From Halodesulfovibrio marinisediminis DSM 17456 (GTDB lineage: Bacteria; Desulfobacterota; Desulfovibrionia; Desulfovibrionales; Desulfovibrionaceae): a stretch of DNA of 64,000 nt. This document shows positions 7,977 to 16,656 of the stretch, in pieces. Numbering within the stretch: position 1 is the first letter of the stretch; the number at the start of each line of letters is the position of its first letter. The stretch is from NCBI RefSeq assembly GCF_900129975.1, contig NZ_FSRG01000004.1, positions 186,001-250,000 on the forward strand, read 5' to 3'. Position numbers and translations under genes: made by a program. The notes under the pieces were generated by a model. It saw only the letters and a program-made list of their open reading frames with translations, made no database searches and was not told where the DNA came from.

Positions 7977-9545
7977 CTACGACTGTTCAGAGCGCTTTTG
8001 GGCAGGTTTTCTGCGGCGCGGACGAGTATGGCGTCGTTGCTGCCCTTGCGTTTTACGCTGTCCTTTCTGCTCTCCGCCTTTCTGCTGACGCCCTTTATTT
8101 ACCTCCGGAGCTGGGGGAGGGGTGTGCAGGGTTTGCTGATACAGCTCGTCAAGAAGCTGGGCGGCTAGAAGAAGCTGTTCGTCATCTTGTGAGAGTTCTT
8201 TAAGAAGCGGAACAAATCGCTTCATACGTTCTTTTTCAAGACCGGTTTTTCCACGCAGGCGACCTTCAAGCATGGCTGTAAGGCGCTGCCCCGCAATCTT
8301 GGCAACGTCTTCGTCTGTCGGTGTTTCCCGTTCTTGAAGGGAGATTTTGTAGTAATTGCCGATGCGTTCCAATTCCAGCTTCTGCATAATATCTACAAGA
8401 GAAATTACTTCGCCGCTGGCTCCGGCACGGCCTGTGCGTCCTGCCCTGTGAATGTATGATTCACGGTCTTCCGGTGGTTCATACAGAATTACGTGGGAGA
8501 GCTCTGGAATATCAATGCCGCGTGCTGCTACATCCGTGGCAACGAGGAAACGCACGTTTCCTTCACGCAGCTTTGTGAGAACTTTTTCGCGCTTGGACTG
8601 GGAAAGGTCAGCGGAAAGTTCGTCCGCATCATAGCCAAAACCTTTCAGTACGGCTGTAACATAGTGCACGTTGGCTTTGGTGTTACAAAAGATAATGGCA
8701 GAAGAAGGGTTTTCAACTTCCAGTACGCGGACAAGCACACGGTCTTTGTCCATTGGTTTTGCGTTGTAGAATACGTGCGGGGTGTCCACAACGTGTACCT
8801 GCTGATGCGAAAGACTCAACATGGACGGCTTATGCATGAACTCTCCTGCGAGCTGAATAACTCGCGGAGGATAGGTTGCAGAAAGCAGGAAGGTTGAGCG
8901 CTTACGCGGCAGGTATCCTTTGATTTCCACCATGTCTGGATAGAAACCGATGGAGAGCATTCTATCTGCTTCATCAAAGACAAGGATGCGTGTTTTAGAA
9001 AGATCTAATGTATGGCGGATGAGGTGGTCGAGCACACGGCCCGGTGTGCCGATAACAACGTGTGCGCCGTTATTCAGTTTTTCGACCTGCTTGCCGTATC
9101 CTACGCCACCGTAAACTGCACATGAAGTGATGCCGGTGCCTTCGAAAAGGGTCGTTGCTTCGTATTCAACCTGCAGAGCCAGTTCTCGGGTTGGAACCAG
9201 AATAAGCATCTGTGTGTAACTTTTGGACGTATCCACTCGTTCCAGTGCAGGCAGGAGGTAGGTACCTGTTTTGCCGCTACCGGTGCGGGACTGCACCATA
9301 ATGTCTCTGCGTGCCAGCTCGTACGGAATAGCGTGTGCCTGTACAGGCATGAGTTTATTCCACCCTGCACGGAAGCAGGCTTCGCGGACTTTTTCTGGAA
9401 GGTCTTCCAGAGTGATTGGTGGCAGCGCATCTTCTGGCTCTGTGATGCCGGTAATTTCTGCGGCAATTCTGTCCGCAGGATCTACATATTGTTTTTCTTT
9501 TTTCTGGGCATCATTTGAGGCGCTATTGCGGGATTCGTCTGTCAT
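7977..9545 (-). CDS. DEAD-box ATP-dependent RNA helicase
   Basis: A 522-residue helicase that unwinds structured RNA in ribosome assembly or mRNA decay. The motifs appear in order: Q-motif region (MPVQAHAIPYELARRDI), motif I SRTGSGKTG, Ia PTRELALQ, Ib TPGRVLDH, motif II DEADRM, motif III SATYPP, then the C-terminal domain with VATDVAARGIDIPELSHVI and HRAGRTGRAG. The last about 40 residues are a low-complexity, Gln/Lys/Arg-rich tail (GRQQKGGEQKGQRKTQGQ) typical of RNA-binding extensions in RhlE/RhlB-like proteins. AGGATG precedes the start. The assignment to a named helicase is not certain. Confidence 0.94.
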   Translation of the reverse strand: MTDESRNSASNDAQKKEKQYVDPADRIAAEITGITEPEDALPPITLEDLPEKVREACFRAGWNKLMPVQAHAIPYELARRDIMVQSRTGSGKTGTYLLPALERVDTSKSYTQMLILVPTRELALQVEYEATTLFEGTGITSCAVYGGVGYGKQVEKLNNGAHVVIGTPGRVLDHLIRHTLDLSKTRILVFDEADRMLSIGFYPDMVEIKGYLPRKRSTFLLSATYPPRVIQLAGEFMHKPSMLSLSHQQVHVVDTPHVFYNAKPMDKDRVLVRVLEVENPSSAIIFCNTKANVHYVTAVLKGFGYDADELSADLSQSKREKVLTKLREGNVRFLVATDVAARGIDIPELSHVILYEPPEDRESYIHRAGRTGRAGASGEVISLVDIMQKLELERIGNYYKISLQERETPTDEDVAKIAGQRLTAMLEGRLRGKTGLEKERMKRFVPLLKELSQDDEQLLLAAQLLDELYQQTLHTPPPAPEVNKGRQQKGGEQKGQRKTQGQQRRHTRPRRRKPAQKRSEQS

Positions 9546-9666
9546 TGTACATCCTGTCAGTCAAAAAGACTGTTAATTAGCAAAAGTCAAAGTTCCACAG
9601 GCCACTATAGCAACGGTAGCAGATTACTGCAACTTGCTGAAAGAATAGTTGGTAAAGGATAGTGGC

Positions 9667-10314
9667 TTATGAGGTGGCGGCAAGGATAGCCAGAGCATTT
9701 ACTGCTGCTGCTGCAAGTGGGGATCCGCCTTTTCGTCCGCGAATGGTTATATAAGGAACAGTAGATTGTGCAAGAAGTATTTCTTTGGATTCGGCAGCAT
9801 TAACGAATCCAACAGGCATGCCGACGATAAGTGCAGGAGCGGTTCCGCCGTTTTCAAGGTGCTGCATAAGGCGAATTAATGCGGTTGGTGCATTGCCGAT
9901 GGCCATGATGGAACCGCCGATTTCAGGTGTTGCTGCATCCATTGCAGCTTGTGCACGGGTAGAGCCGGTTTCCTGTGCCTTTTGTACTACGTCTGGACGG
10001 TTGAGCAGGCATTGGGTGGTACACCCGAACGGCTCTGTGCGTCGCACTGGAATACCCGAACGAGCCATTTCGGTATCGGTAAAAATGGTGCAGCCGCTTT
10101 TGATCGCATTTACACCCGCCTCAATGGCTTCAGGGTGGAAGATGATATGGTTCAGCAAATCAAAGTCTGCCGTGGTATGGATTAAGCGTCTGGCGATCAC
10201 CCATTCGTTATTAACAAAAGGACGTGGTTCAGGCACTTCGCTGTCGATGATCTCAAAAGAGCGTTGTTCAATGTTGCTTGGAGAAAAAAATGGCTGCAAT
10301 TCAGTCTTAGTCAT
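9667..10314 (-). CDS. cbiC: Precorrin-8X / cobalt-precorrin-8 methylmutase
   Basis: The enzyme moves the C-11 methyl to C-12 to give (cobalt-)hydrogenobyrinic acid in corrin synthesis. Conserved CbiC/CobH stretches are visible: RRLIHTTADFDLL (catalytic His), IFTDTEMARSGI, the Ala/Gly-rich AIGNAPTALIRL and GMPVGFVNAAESKE, and the final IRGRKGGSPLAAAAVNAL. The start is the ATG at 10314, giving about 215 residues. Its start overlaps the cbiA stop in ATGACTAA, so the pair is translationally coupled. In an anaerobe the cobalt-early route is expected. Confidence 0.95.
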   Translation of the reverse strand: MTKTELQPFFSPSNIEQRSFEIIDSEVPEPRPFVNNEWVIARRLIHTTADFDLLNHIIFHPEAIEAGVNAIKSGCTIFTDTEMARSGIPVRRTEPFGCTTQCLLNRPDVVQKAQETGSTRAQAAMDAATPEIGGSIMAIGNAPTALIRLMQHLENGGTAPALIVGMPVGFVNAAESKEILLAQSTVPYITIRGRKGGSPLAAAAVNALAILAATS

Positions 10315-11701
10315 GAAGAGTCCTTGTTCGTATGCACGCATCTACGATGGCCTTGGCAACGGATGGTTGCGAGGCAAAGTGGAGATGTACGTATGACCCG
10401 ACCGTATTGCGGGTAGCATAGCCGGATGTTGATGTTTCAATACCTTTTCTGTCTGTTACCGTGTAGAGCGAGTTATGTGCAGTAGTTTCTTTTGCAAATG
10501 AGTAATGGAATTCGTGCCCGCGTGCTGTGGTGTTTTTACTGCCTAAAATGGAATTGGCTGTTGTTTTTATCTCTCGGTAACCTAGTGCTCTATGCCGCTT
10601 ATCCATTGTACAGTGTACGTCGAATACATTGCACATAGGGTATGTAGCAGTTTCTGTTCTGATTTCTTGTGCGAGGTACATGAAACCGCCACATTCTGCG
10701 TAGACTGGTCTTCCGGATTGGGAGAAATCGCGGATGGCAGAACGCATTGAAGCGTTTAGGCTTAGACGTTCTGCATATAATTCCGGATAACCGCCGGGCA
10801 AGTACAGTCCGTCAATTTTTTCTGGAAGTGATGAGTCCTTGAGTGGTGAAAAGTGGATTATTTCAGCTCCGTTTTCTTCGAGCAGCCGCAGGTTGTCTGG
10901 ATAGCAAAAACAAAAAGCGGCATCGGTTGCTACTGCAATTCGAACTGGCGTTGCGGAACTGTCTTTATTCTTGCATGTCTCGATAGGTGAGAAATGGTGT
11001 TCAGGCAGCTGAGAAAGCAGGTGGTCGAAATCAATATTATCATTTGCCCAGTCTGCAAGAGCTGCAATGCGATCAGAGTTGAGGACCCCTTCTTCTGCTG
11101 TGACGAGCCCCAGATGACGCGATGGGAGTGTGATATCGTCATTACGCGGCAGACATCCGGCAAGCAGAATTTCAGGGCAGTAGGTTTGCATAGCTTCGCG
11201 GATAAGGGACACATGGTTTGGGCTGCCAACCCTGTTTGCAATACATCCTGCGAACGTAAGGTCAGGATCAAGAGTTGTAAAGCCGTGGGCAATTGCTGCG
11301 AACGATCGTGCCATGGAACGCCCGTCGATAACGAGTAATACATGCGCATCAAGCCATTTGGCGATCTGTGCTGTGGAGCCGGAATCTTCACTGCCGCTGG
11401 CTCCATCAAAAAGCCCCATGACACCTTCAATAACTGCGATATCAGGAGATGTTCCTTTTTTAGGGGACATGGCGTTGTTGTAAGTGGCTATGTTTGCTCC
11501 CTTGGGAAGCATCCACCCGTCAAGATTTATACTGTTGTTGCCAGTAACGGCTTTGTGCAGGCCTGGATCAATAAAGTCTGGACCACATTTGAACGGCTGT
11601 ACATGTAGCCCTCGACGTGTGAGCGCTGCCATTATAGCAAGGCTGACTAATGTCTTACCGCTGCCGCTTTGTGTGCCGCCAATTACAATGGTTTTTGCCA
11701 T
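10307..11701 (-). CDS. cbiA: Cobyrinate a,c-diamide synthase
   Basis: A 464-residue ATP- and glutamine-dependent enzyme that amidates the a and c side chains of cobyrinate. The N-terminal P-loop TQSGSGKT (residues about 9-16) and VQPFKCGPDFIDPGLH mark the dethiobiotin synthetase-like domain. The C-terminal type-I glutaminase domain has LPGGYPELYAERL and the nucleophile segment YAECGGFMYL. The ATG at 11701 begins MAKTIVIGGTQSGSG; one two codons upstream is also possible, and both follow a GGAG site. cbiC follows with an 8-base overlap. No other cobalamin genes are in the window. Confidence 0.95.
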   Translation of the reverse strand: MAKTIVIGGTQSGSGKTLVSLAIMAALTRRGLHVQPFKCGPDFIDPGLHKAVTGNNSINLDGWMLPKGANIATYNNAMSPKKGTSPDIAVIEGVMGLFDGASGSEDSGSTAQIAKWLDAHVLLVIDGRSMARSFAAIAHGFTTLDPDLTFAGCIANRVGSPNHVSLIREAMQTYCPEILLAGCLPRNDDITLPSRHLGLVTAEEGVLNSDRIAALADWANDNIDFDHLLSQLPEHHFSPIETCKNKDSSATPVRIAVATDAAFCFCYPDNLRLLEENGAEIIHFSPLKDSSLPEKIDGLYLPGGYPELYAERLSLNASMRSAIRDFSQSGRPVYAECGGFMYLAQEIRTETATYPMCNVFDVHCTMDKRHRALGYREIKTTANSILGSKNTTARGHEFHYSFAKETTAHNSLYTVTDRKGIETSTSGYATRNTVGSYVHLHFASQPSVAKAIVDACIRTRTLHD

Positions 11702-12620
11702 ATGCATAATTCTCCAGAAATATTGCAGTGCATTAGGGGGGGCAGAATGCATTTTTAAATTTGACTTTGCTATGTGTCTTAAGATGTGGAGTGTATATAA
11801 AATTTAAAGAACATAGAAGGTGTTTAAAGATGTATTGTGATGACTTTGTGAGTAAGTTTGTCTGTAAACCCTGTTTAATATGAATGAACTTGAGATGTTT
11901 GAAGTGCGAACAGTTAATCTATAAGGGTGAAAAAGCATTTTAATAAAATATAATTAGCTATGCTTAGATAACATTTTTCCTTAAATGCATTGAAATAACA
12001 ATTTATTGTTTGTTATGGTTGCAATATGAAATAAGTAAAAAAGCATATAATTAAATAAATTATTTGTCGTGACCTTTGAATAGTAACTAGTGTTGCTATT
12101 TTTTTTATTGTTTATGTGCTGTTTTTGTACAGCAATACATATTTCTTTATTAAAAGAAACAATGTAGATAAAAATATTTTTATGTTTTTTTTACAATAGA
12201 AAAAATACCTGATCATGCAAAAGATAAATTATAGCTCAAAAAAAATTATTCCACTAATAAAGAGTAAAAAGATACATAAAAAATCTCAAAAAAAATGCAA
12301 TATTAAATGTCGTACTTATGTCGAATGTTTTTTTAACTTTGTACTTTGTAGTAACTCTGTATTTACAATCTTTAAAAAATGTAATTTGTTTGTAATGGTA
12401 TTATAAAAAAACTACAAAAAATTCTATTGTGTGTACATGCTGTTCTGTAGTATGTCTTCAGGGCATTTTATATAAGTTAATCATTGCTTATGTGTGCTTT
12501 AATAGTTCTTTCAACTATGAAATTAGATAAGTAAAGAGTGCTTCGGCGGTTCTGTTTTAAATATTTTTTCATTTTCTGGGTATAATACTTGTTCATTTAA
12601 TGGATAGGAGGGGTAGTTAC
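11702..12620. other. 919-bp AT-rich non-coding region upstream of the MucR-like gene
   Basis: Between the divergent cbiA and MucR-like starts lies a stretch far richer in A/T than the rest of the window, with long A and T runs especially at 11930-12420. A 63-codon open frame at 12215-12406 is lysine-rich, lacks a ribosome site and looks accidental. The clearest element is the promoter at its right end. Ros/MucR proteins bind AT-rich DNA and commonly regulate their own promoter, so this could be a regulatory landing zone (inference). Confidence 0.5.
12581..12586 (+). promoter_or_regulatory. Probable -10 box (TATAAT) of the MucR-like gene
   Basis: A perfect TATAAT preceded by CTGGG lies 40 bases before the chosen start codon. 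No good -35 hexamer is seen at 17 bp, which fits an activator- or repressor-controlled promoter. Confidence 0.5.
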
Positions 12621-13007
12621 ATGGAAAGTTATTTGAAGGAAGCTCTGGAAATTGTCAAAGCACAAGCTAGTGTACGGACAATGACAGAAGAAGAAATCAC
12701 AACAATGGTTCGTAAGCTTGCTGGGGGAATTAAGGAGATCAGTGCAAGTTGTGCAGTTGATGATGATTCTGCAGGTAAAATGATTGATCCGAAAAAGGCG
12801 ATTAAAGAAAAATCAATTACTTGTGTTGAATGTGGAAAGTCTTTTAAAATATTGACTAAAAAGCACCTTGCAACACATGGTCTTACTCCAGAGGAATACC
12901 GTGCACGTTGTGGATACAAGAAAAACACTCCGTTGGTTTGTAAGTCACTCCAGCGTGAGCGTCGTAAGAAAATGAAAGATATGCGGTTGTGGGAACGCAG
13001 AGCATAG
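12621..13007 (+). CDS. Ros/MucR-family zinc-finger transcriptional regulator
   Basis: A 128-residue regulator. The C-terminal half contains the prokaryotic zinc finger CVECGKSFKILTKKHLATH (Cys-x2-Cys then His-x4-His), followed by GLTPEEYRARCGYK and a basic tail, the signature of Ros/MucR proteins that bind AT-rich promoters. The N-terminal about 60 residues are a helical segment typical of the family's oligomerisation region. The ATG at 12621 is chosen because GGAGGGG lies 9 bases before it. The gene is monocistronic, with a very long AT-rich upstream region and a strong downstream terminator. Targets are unknown. Confidence 0.92.
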   Translation: MESYLKEALEIVKAQASVRTMTEEEITTMVRKLAGGIKEISASCAVDDDSAGKMIDPKKAIKEKSITCVECGKSFKILTKKHLATHGLTPEEYRARCGYKKNTPLVCKSLQRERRKKMKDMRLWERRA

Positions 13008-13020
13008 ACTAAGTTTTCGG

Positions 13021-13057
13021 GCATAAAAAAAGGGTCATATGACCCTTTTTTTATGCC
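13021..13057. terminator. Bidirectional terminator between the MucR-like gene and cheW
   Basis: A near-perfect palindrome GCATAAAAAAAGGGTC-ATAT-GACCC followed by a T-rich arm; it can end both convergent units. The rest of 13058-13222 shows no feature. Confidence 0.9.
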
Positions 13058-13222
13058 TGATTTATAGAGAAAGGTAGCAGCGGTACTGTATAATTGTGAG
13101 ATTGGTACTGAAGGAGCTATAAAGCTAGTTGCAGTCCTTTTGCAGTGTTTTCTGGCTTTGTCACATTCTTTAAAGAACGGTATGAGAAAAAAGTAAAAAC
13201 ATCGAATTCTCAAGCTTCATTT

Positions 13223-13753
13223 TCATGTCAGTTCTTCTTTTGAAAAGAGGGTGGTTTCATTTAAAAGACGAATCCTGACTCCTGCTCTGTAGAGCTCTTC
13301 ACTTACAAACTTCCGGATTGCTTCTCTGGACTGTACATATGCTGCTGAATTTTGCCCTTGATGGCTTAATTTTGCAGAGCTTGACTTGAATGGAATGTTC
13401 TTTCGCTTGATTGTTTCAGAGGGTTTGTATTGGACGATTTTGCCAAATCTCTCAACAAGTAAAGCTAATTGCATTGTTTCATCTTCGATACTAGTATTGA
13501 TGATGATAGCCGGATGATGAACGCGGATGGATGGTGCTGCAAGGCAAAGTTTTTTGCTTAAATCCAGCACGGAAATCGTTTCAGAACCATAGGTCAGGAT
13601 GCCCGCCATAAAAGCAGGTGCTTTGGGGACTCTGGTAATGTGTTCTGGATAGATGACTTCATGCAGGAGATGCAGCGGAAGTCCGAACGTTTCGGAACCG
13701 GCAGAAAAAGTGAATATTTTTTTTAACGCCTGTGGACTGGTCTGAGTAAGCAT
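13223..13753 (-). CDS. CheW-domain chemotaxis coupling protein
   Basis: A 176-residue protein with one CheW fold: FTFSAGSETFGLPLHLLHEV near residue 14, the PAFMAGILTYGSETISVLDL strand pair near residues 46-65 and LALLVERFGKIV. CheW bridges receptors to the CheA kinase. The C-terminal about 50 residues (from KRKNIPF) go beyond the minimal fold and include a basic Ser/Gln-rich stretch, so it may be a divergent CheW or an adaptor for another system. No cheA lies beside it. The chemoreceptor at 20722 is the nearest related gene. Confidence 0.85.
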   Translation of the reverse strand: MLTQTSPQALKKIFTFSAGSETFGLPLHLLHEVIYPEHITRVPKAPAFMAGILTYGSETISVLDLSKKLCLAAPSIRVHHPAIIINTSIEDETMQLALLVERFGKIVQYKPSETIKRKNIPFKSSSAKLSHQGQNSAAYVQSREAIRKFVSEELYRAGVRIRLLNETTLFSKEELT

Positions 13754-13890
13754 GTTTTACACCGTGTAGTTCTTTGAAGTGCGGGTGTTGTATCGTAGTT
13801 TTGGTGCTTTGAAAACAAATAGCTTTTTTCGATAACGACATGAAACAACTGTGAATTTTTTAAGAAAATTTTTTTTATGAAGTTTACATA

Positions 13891-13920
13891 CTGATTTGAT
13901 TGAGAAATCAATCAAATCAG
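13891..13920. repeat. Perfect 13-bp inverted repeat in the cheW-Rnf divergent region
   Basis: CTGATTTGATTGA, a 4-base spacer GAAA, then the exact complement TCAATCAAATCAG. It lies 157 bases before the Rnf cytochrome start and 137 bases before the cheW start. It lacks a clear T-tract, so it is more likely an operator or RNA hairpin than a terminator. It is the only clear element in the 323-bp gap 13754-14076. Confidence 0.75.
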
Positions 13921-14076
13921 TTTTAAAGCATATAACATGCCGTTATTTTTCCTAAATACAAGGCTCTGTGAGCCTTTTCAAAAATGGAAAAATGTTCTAG
14001 TTAAAAGGCGCCAACAGACTATCTTTTTCTCTTACTCGGTCGGTCGGGTTTAACACCAGTATCAGGAAGGTGTGCC

Positions 14077-14478
14077 TTGCCAACGAGATACTTTCCAATC
14101 GCAATACTCACTGCGATTCTTATTGCCGTTGCGTGCTACGGCTTTTTGCGTCCCGCAGAGACTGCGGCCGTTCCTATGCGTGTGCTGTTAGAAAACAGCG
14201 CAGGTATGGTTGTCTTTGACCATGCCAAACACGTTGATGAGTACGGCGAGAGTTGTGTGGCCTGCCATCATGAACTTGCAGATGAAGTTGATGATGACGG
14301 CAACCTGCCGGAAGACGCTGAAGCTACCCCATGTAGCGACTGCCATTCTAAAGTTTCTGACGATCCGGATGTACCTAGTTTGATGGATGCGTACCATCAG
14401 TCTTGTATGGGTTGCCATGAAGAACTCGGTGCTGGTCCTTATACTAAAGATCAGTGTAACCAGTGTCATTTCAAATAG
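14077..14478 (+). CDS. Tetrahaem cytochrome c, first gene of the Rnf operon
   Basis: A 133-residue cytochrome with an N-terminal signal/anchor helix (FPIAILTAILIAVACYGF) and four CxxCH haem sites: CVACH, CSDCH, CMGCH and CNQCH, with extra His residues (FDHAKH, CHHE, YHQSC) suited to bis-His ligation as in class III cytochromes c3. It starts at TTG (14077) with AGGAAGG 6 bases upstream. It lies 9 bases before rnfC and heads the operon, as in other Desulfovibrio Rnf clusters, so it probably links Rnf to the periplasmic cytochrome c pool. Confidence 0.93.
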   Translation: MPTRYFPIAILTAILIAVACYGFLRPAETAAVPMRVLLENSAGMVVFDHAKHVDEYGESCVACHHELADEVDDDGNLPEDAEATPCSDCHSKVSDDPDVPSLMDAYHQSCMGCHEELGAGPYTKDQCNQCHFK

Positions 14479-14487
14479 GGATGTCTT

Positions 14488-15684
14488 ATGAATAAGAATA
14501 TTTTCATTCTGACTCATGGGGACACAGGAGCATTTGAGACTGGTTCAGTTCCTTTCGAAGTGCGTATCCCCCTCAATGGACATGGTAAAAAATCGGTAAA
14601 GAAGAAAGCTGAAGTATATCCTGGGCTTCTTGTGGCTGATCACAAGAACGATAAAATTGGTGATATGCATTCCGGCATTACCGGTGTTGTAACAGAAGTT
14701 ACAGAAACTCAAGTCATCATTAAAGCACAGGAGCTTGCTGCTCCGGCGGAAGGTGAAGAGCCTAAACCAACGGGTGTGGAGCCGGTAGACCTTGCTTCAT
14801 TGGAAGGTGAAGAGCTTCAGGCTGCGCTTAAAGGATTGGGCGTAGATATCCGTCCGTTCATTAGGCGCTGTGATTTGCTTATTCTGAATGCGTTGAACCC
14901 GGAACCGGGTATCACCTACGCAGAAAGCATGCTTGTACATGCAAAAAGCACCATCAATGCCGGCCTTGATATGCTCAAGCGGCTGTCGCCTGCTTCACGG
15001 ACCGTAGTGGCTCTACCTACGGGTTCTACAGCAGCTTTTGATGGTTCAGATGTTGCCTTTATCGAACCTGCATACCCAAACAGTCTTGATGAGCTTGTTG
15101 TTGCCAAAATTACAGGCAAAGAAATCATGAAGGGTGTTAATGTTGTCAGCCTGCATATGCTCTACAACCTTGGCGCTGTTGCCGAAAGCGGTATGCCGCT
15201 GACACATACAGTTGTTTGTGTGGAAGGCAAAAACATTGTTGCTCCTATTGGAACCCCTGTGGGTGCGTTGTTGAAAGATGCTTCAATTGAAGTGACGGAC
15301 AGCGATACTGTTATCATGGGTGGTCCAATGCGTGGTGAAGCCACAGGCGATTTGAACAAAGGTATTAGCAAAGATACTAATGCATTGTTCGTTATGCCTG
15401 CAGGTTCTACAGCGCCAATTTCCGATCATGCCTGTTTTAGCTGTGGCGCATGCATTCAGCATTGTCCGTCACGTATTCAGCCGAACATGATTTCACGCTA
15501 CGTTGAATTCAACGAGCTTGATTTCTGTCGTCAGGAAAACATTAACGCATGTATGGAATGCGGACTGTGTACATACTACTGTCCGGCTCGTCGTCCGATG
15601 CTTCAATACATCCGCCTTGGAAAACATAAAATAGCCCTTGAAGAATCACAGGTTGCCGCTTGTGCTCTTCAGGTTGAAGAGTAG
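14488..15684 (+). CDS. rnfC: Rnf complex subunit C (NADH/ferredoxin-side iron-sulfur flavoprotein)
   Basis: A 398-residue peripheral membrane subunit of the ion-translocating ferredoxin:NAD oxidoreductase. The N-terminal barrel-like segment (VYPGLLVADHKNDKIGD..HSGITGVV) is followed by the FMN/NADH-binding core and SLBB region, then two [4Fe-4S] motifs, CFSCGACIQHCPSRIQP and CMECGLCTYYCPARRPM. It is toward the short end of the family, with no long C-terminal extension. AGGGATG precedes the ATG. It is tightly spaced with the cytochrome upstream and rnfD 9 bases downstream. Confidence 0.96.
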   Translation: MNKNIFILTHGDTGAFETGSVPFEVRIPLNGHGKKSVKKKAEVYPGLLVADHKNDKIGDMHSGITGVVTEVTETQVIIKAQELAAPAEGEEPKPTGVEPVDLASLEGEELQAALKGLGVDIRPFIRRCDLLILNALNPEPGITYAESMLVHAKSTINAGLDMLKRLSPASRTVVALPTGSTAAFDGSDVAFIEPAYPNSLDELVVAKITGKEIMKGVNVVSLHMLYNLGAVAESGMPLTHTVVCVEGKNIVAPIGTPVGALLKDASIEVTDSDTVIMGGPMRGEATGDLNKGISKDTNALFVMPAGSTAPISDHACFSCGACIQHCPSRIQPNMISRYVEFNELDFCRQENINACMECGLCTYYCPARRPMLQYIRLGKHKIALEESQVAACALQVEE

Positions 15685-15693
15685 GGGGATATT

Positions 15694-16653
15694 ATGGCGA
15701 AACAATCTTTGCCCACCGCTCCATTCCTGAAGGTTGCCTCTGCACCGCATATGCATTGTGGTGTATCCATCAAGGGAATGATGAGCACAATTCTGGTCGC
15801 ACTGCTTCCGGCAGCTGCCGGCGCAATATACTGGTATGGAATGGAAGCTGTTCGCGTTATGGCACTGTCTATTGCTACAGCTGTTATTGTTGAAGCGCTT
15901 TGCGCCAGAATAATGGAAAAGGAAATACGTGTTGATGACTTTCATGCAGTCGTAACCGGTTTATTGTTTGCGTTTATCCTGCCTGCTGGTGCCGAATGGT
16001 GGCTGGTAGTGGCTGGTTCTGCAATAACAATGATTCTTGGTAAAATGCTTTGGGGTAACTTAGGCGGCGCGCCTATTAATGCCATCGCAGTTGGCTGGGC
16101 ATTCTGCGTTGTATCATGGCCGGTTCAGATGAATGTTGATGCTACCATGCTGAATACCATTTTGGTGAATCCGCTTTCTCAGCTTAAGTATTTTGGTATT
16201 GATTATATCGCAGATATTTCAATGACCGATCATCTTATGGGTAACCAGCTCGGCACTCTCGGTGCAGTGCAGGTTGGTGCGATTCTTCTTGGTGGTATTG
16301 TTCTGCTGGCACGACGTATCATCACATGGGAAATTCCTGTGGCAACAGTGGCTTCTCTTCTGGTTGTCGGTGGTATTTACTATTCAATTGATCCGACACT
16401 GTATGCGAGTCCGCTGTTCCACTTGTTTACCGGTTCTACCATGCTTGCAGTCTTCTTCCTGCTTCCGGACTTTACCTCTTCCCCTAACACACGTGGTGGT
16501 AAAATCGTATTCGGACTTATGGCCGGTTTCCTTATCATACTCATTCGCACATACGGTCAGTACCCTGATGGTGTTTTGTTTGCGGTCTTGCTTGCAAACA
16601 TGATTACTCCGCTTTGTGATATGATTAAGCCTAAACCGTTCGGAGCGAGGTAA
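15694..16653 (+). CDS. rnfD: Rnf complex subunit D (membrane)
   Basis: A 319-residue polytopic membrane subunit, homologous to NqrB, with about nine hydrophobic helices. The family segments APHMHCGVSIKGMM near the N-terminus, LPAGAEWWLV and the C-terminal LLPDFTSSPNTRGG are present. In typical RnfD a Thr in an SGATPL motif carries covalent FMN. Here the corresponding loop reads ILVNPLSQLKYFG, with no SGAT, so the attachment residue appears to be Asn (alignment by eye). rnfG starts 3 bases after its stop. Confidence 0.95.
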   Translation: MAKQSLPTAPFLKVASAPHMHCGVSIKGMMSTILVALLPAAAGAIYWYGMEAVRVMALSIATAVIVEALCARIMEKEIRVDDFHAVVTGLLFAFILPAGAEWWLVVAGSAITMILGKMLWGNLGGAPINAIAVGWAFCVVSWPVQMNVDATMLNTILVNPLSQLKYFGIDYIADISMTDHLMGNQLGTLGAVQVGAILLGGIVLLARRIITWEIPVATVASLLVVGGIYYSIDPTLYASPLFHLFTGSTMLAVFFLLPDFTSSPNTRGGKIVFGLMAGFLIILIRTYGQYPDGVLFAVLLANMITPLCDMIKPKPFGAR

Positions 16654-16656
16654 GCT

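Noticed and set aside
12215-12406. 63-codon Lys/Asn-rich open frame in the AT-rich gap
   Set aside because: No Shine-Dalgarno, low-complexity composition expected from AT-rich random sequence.
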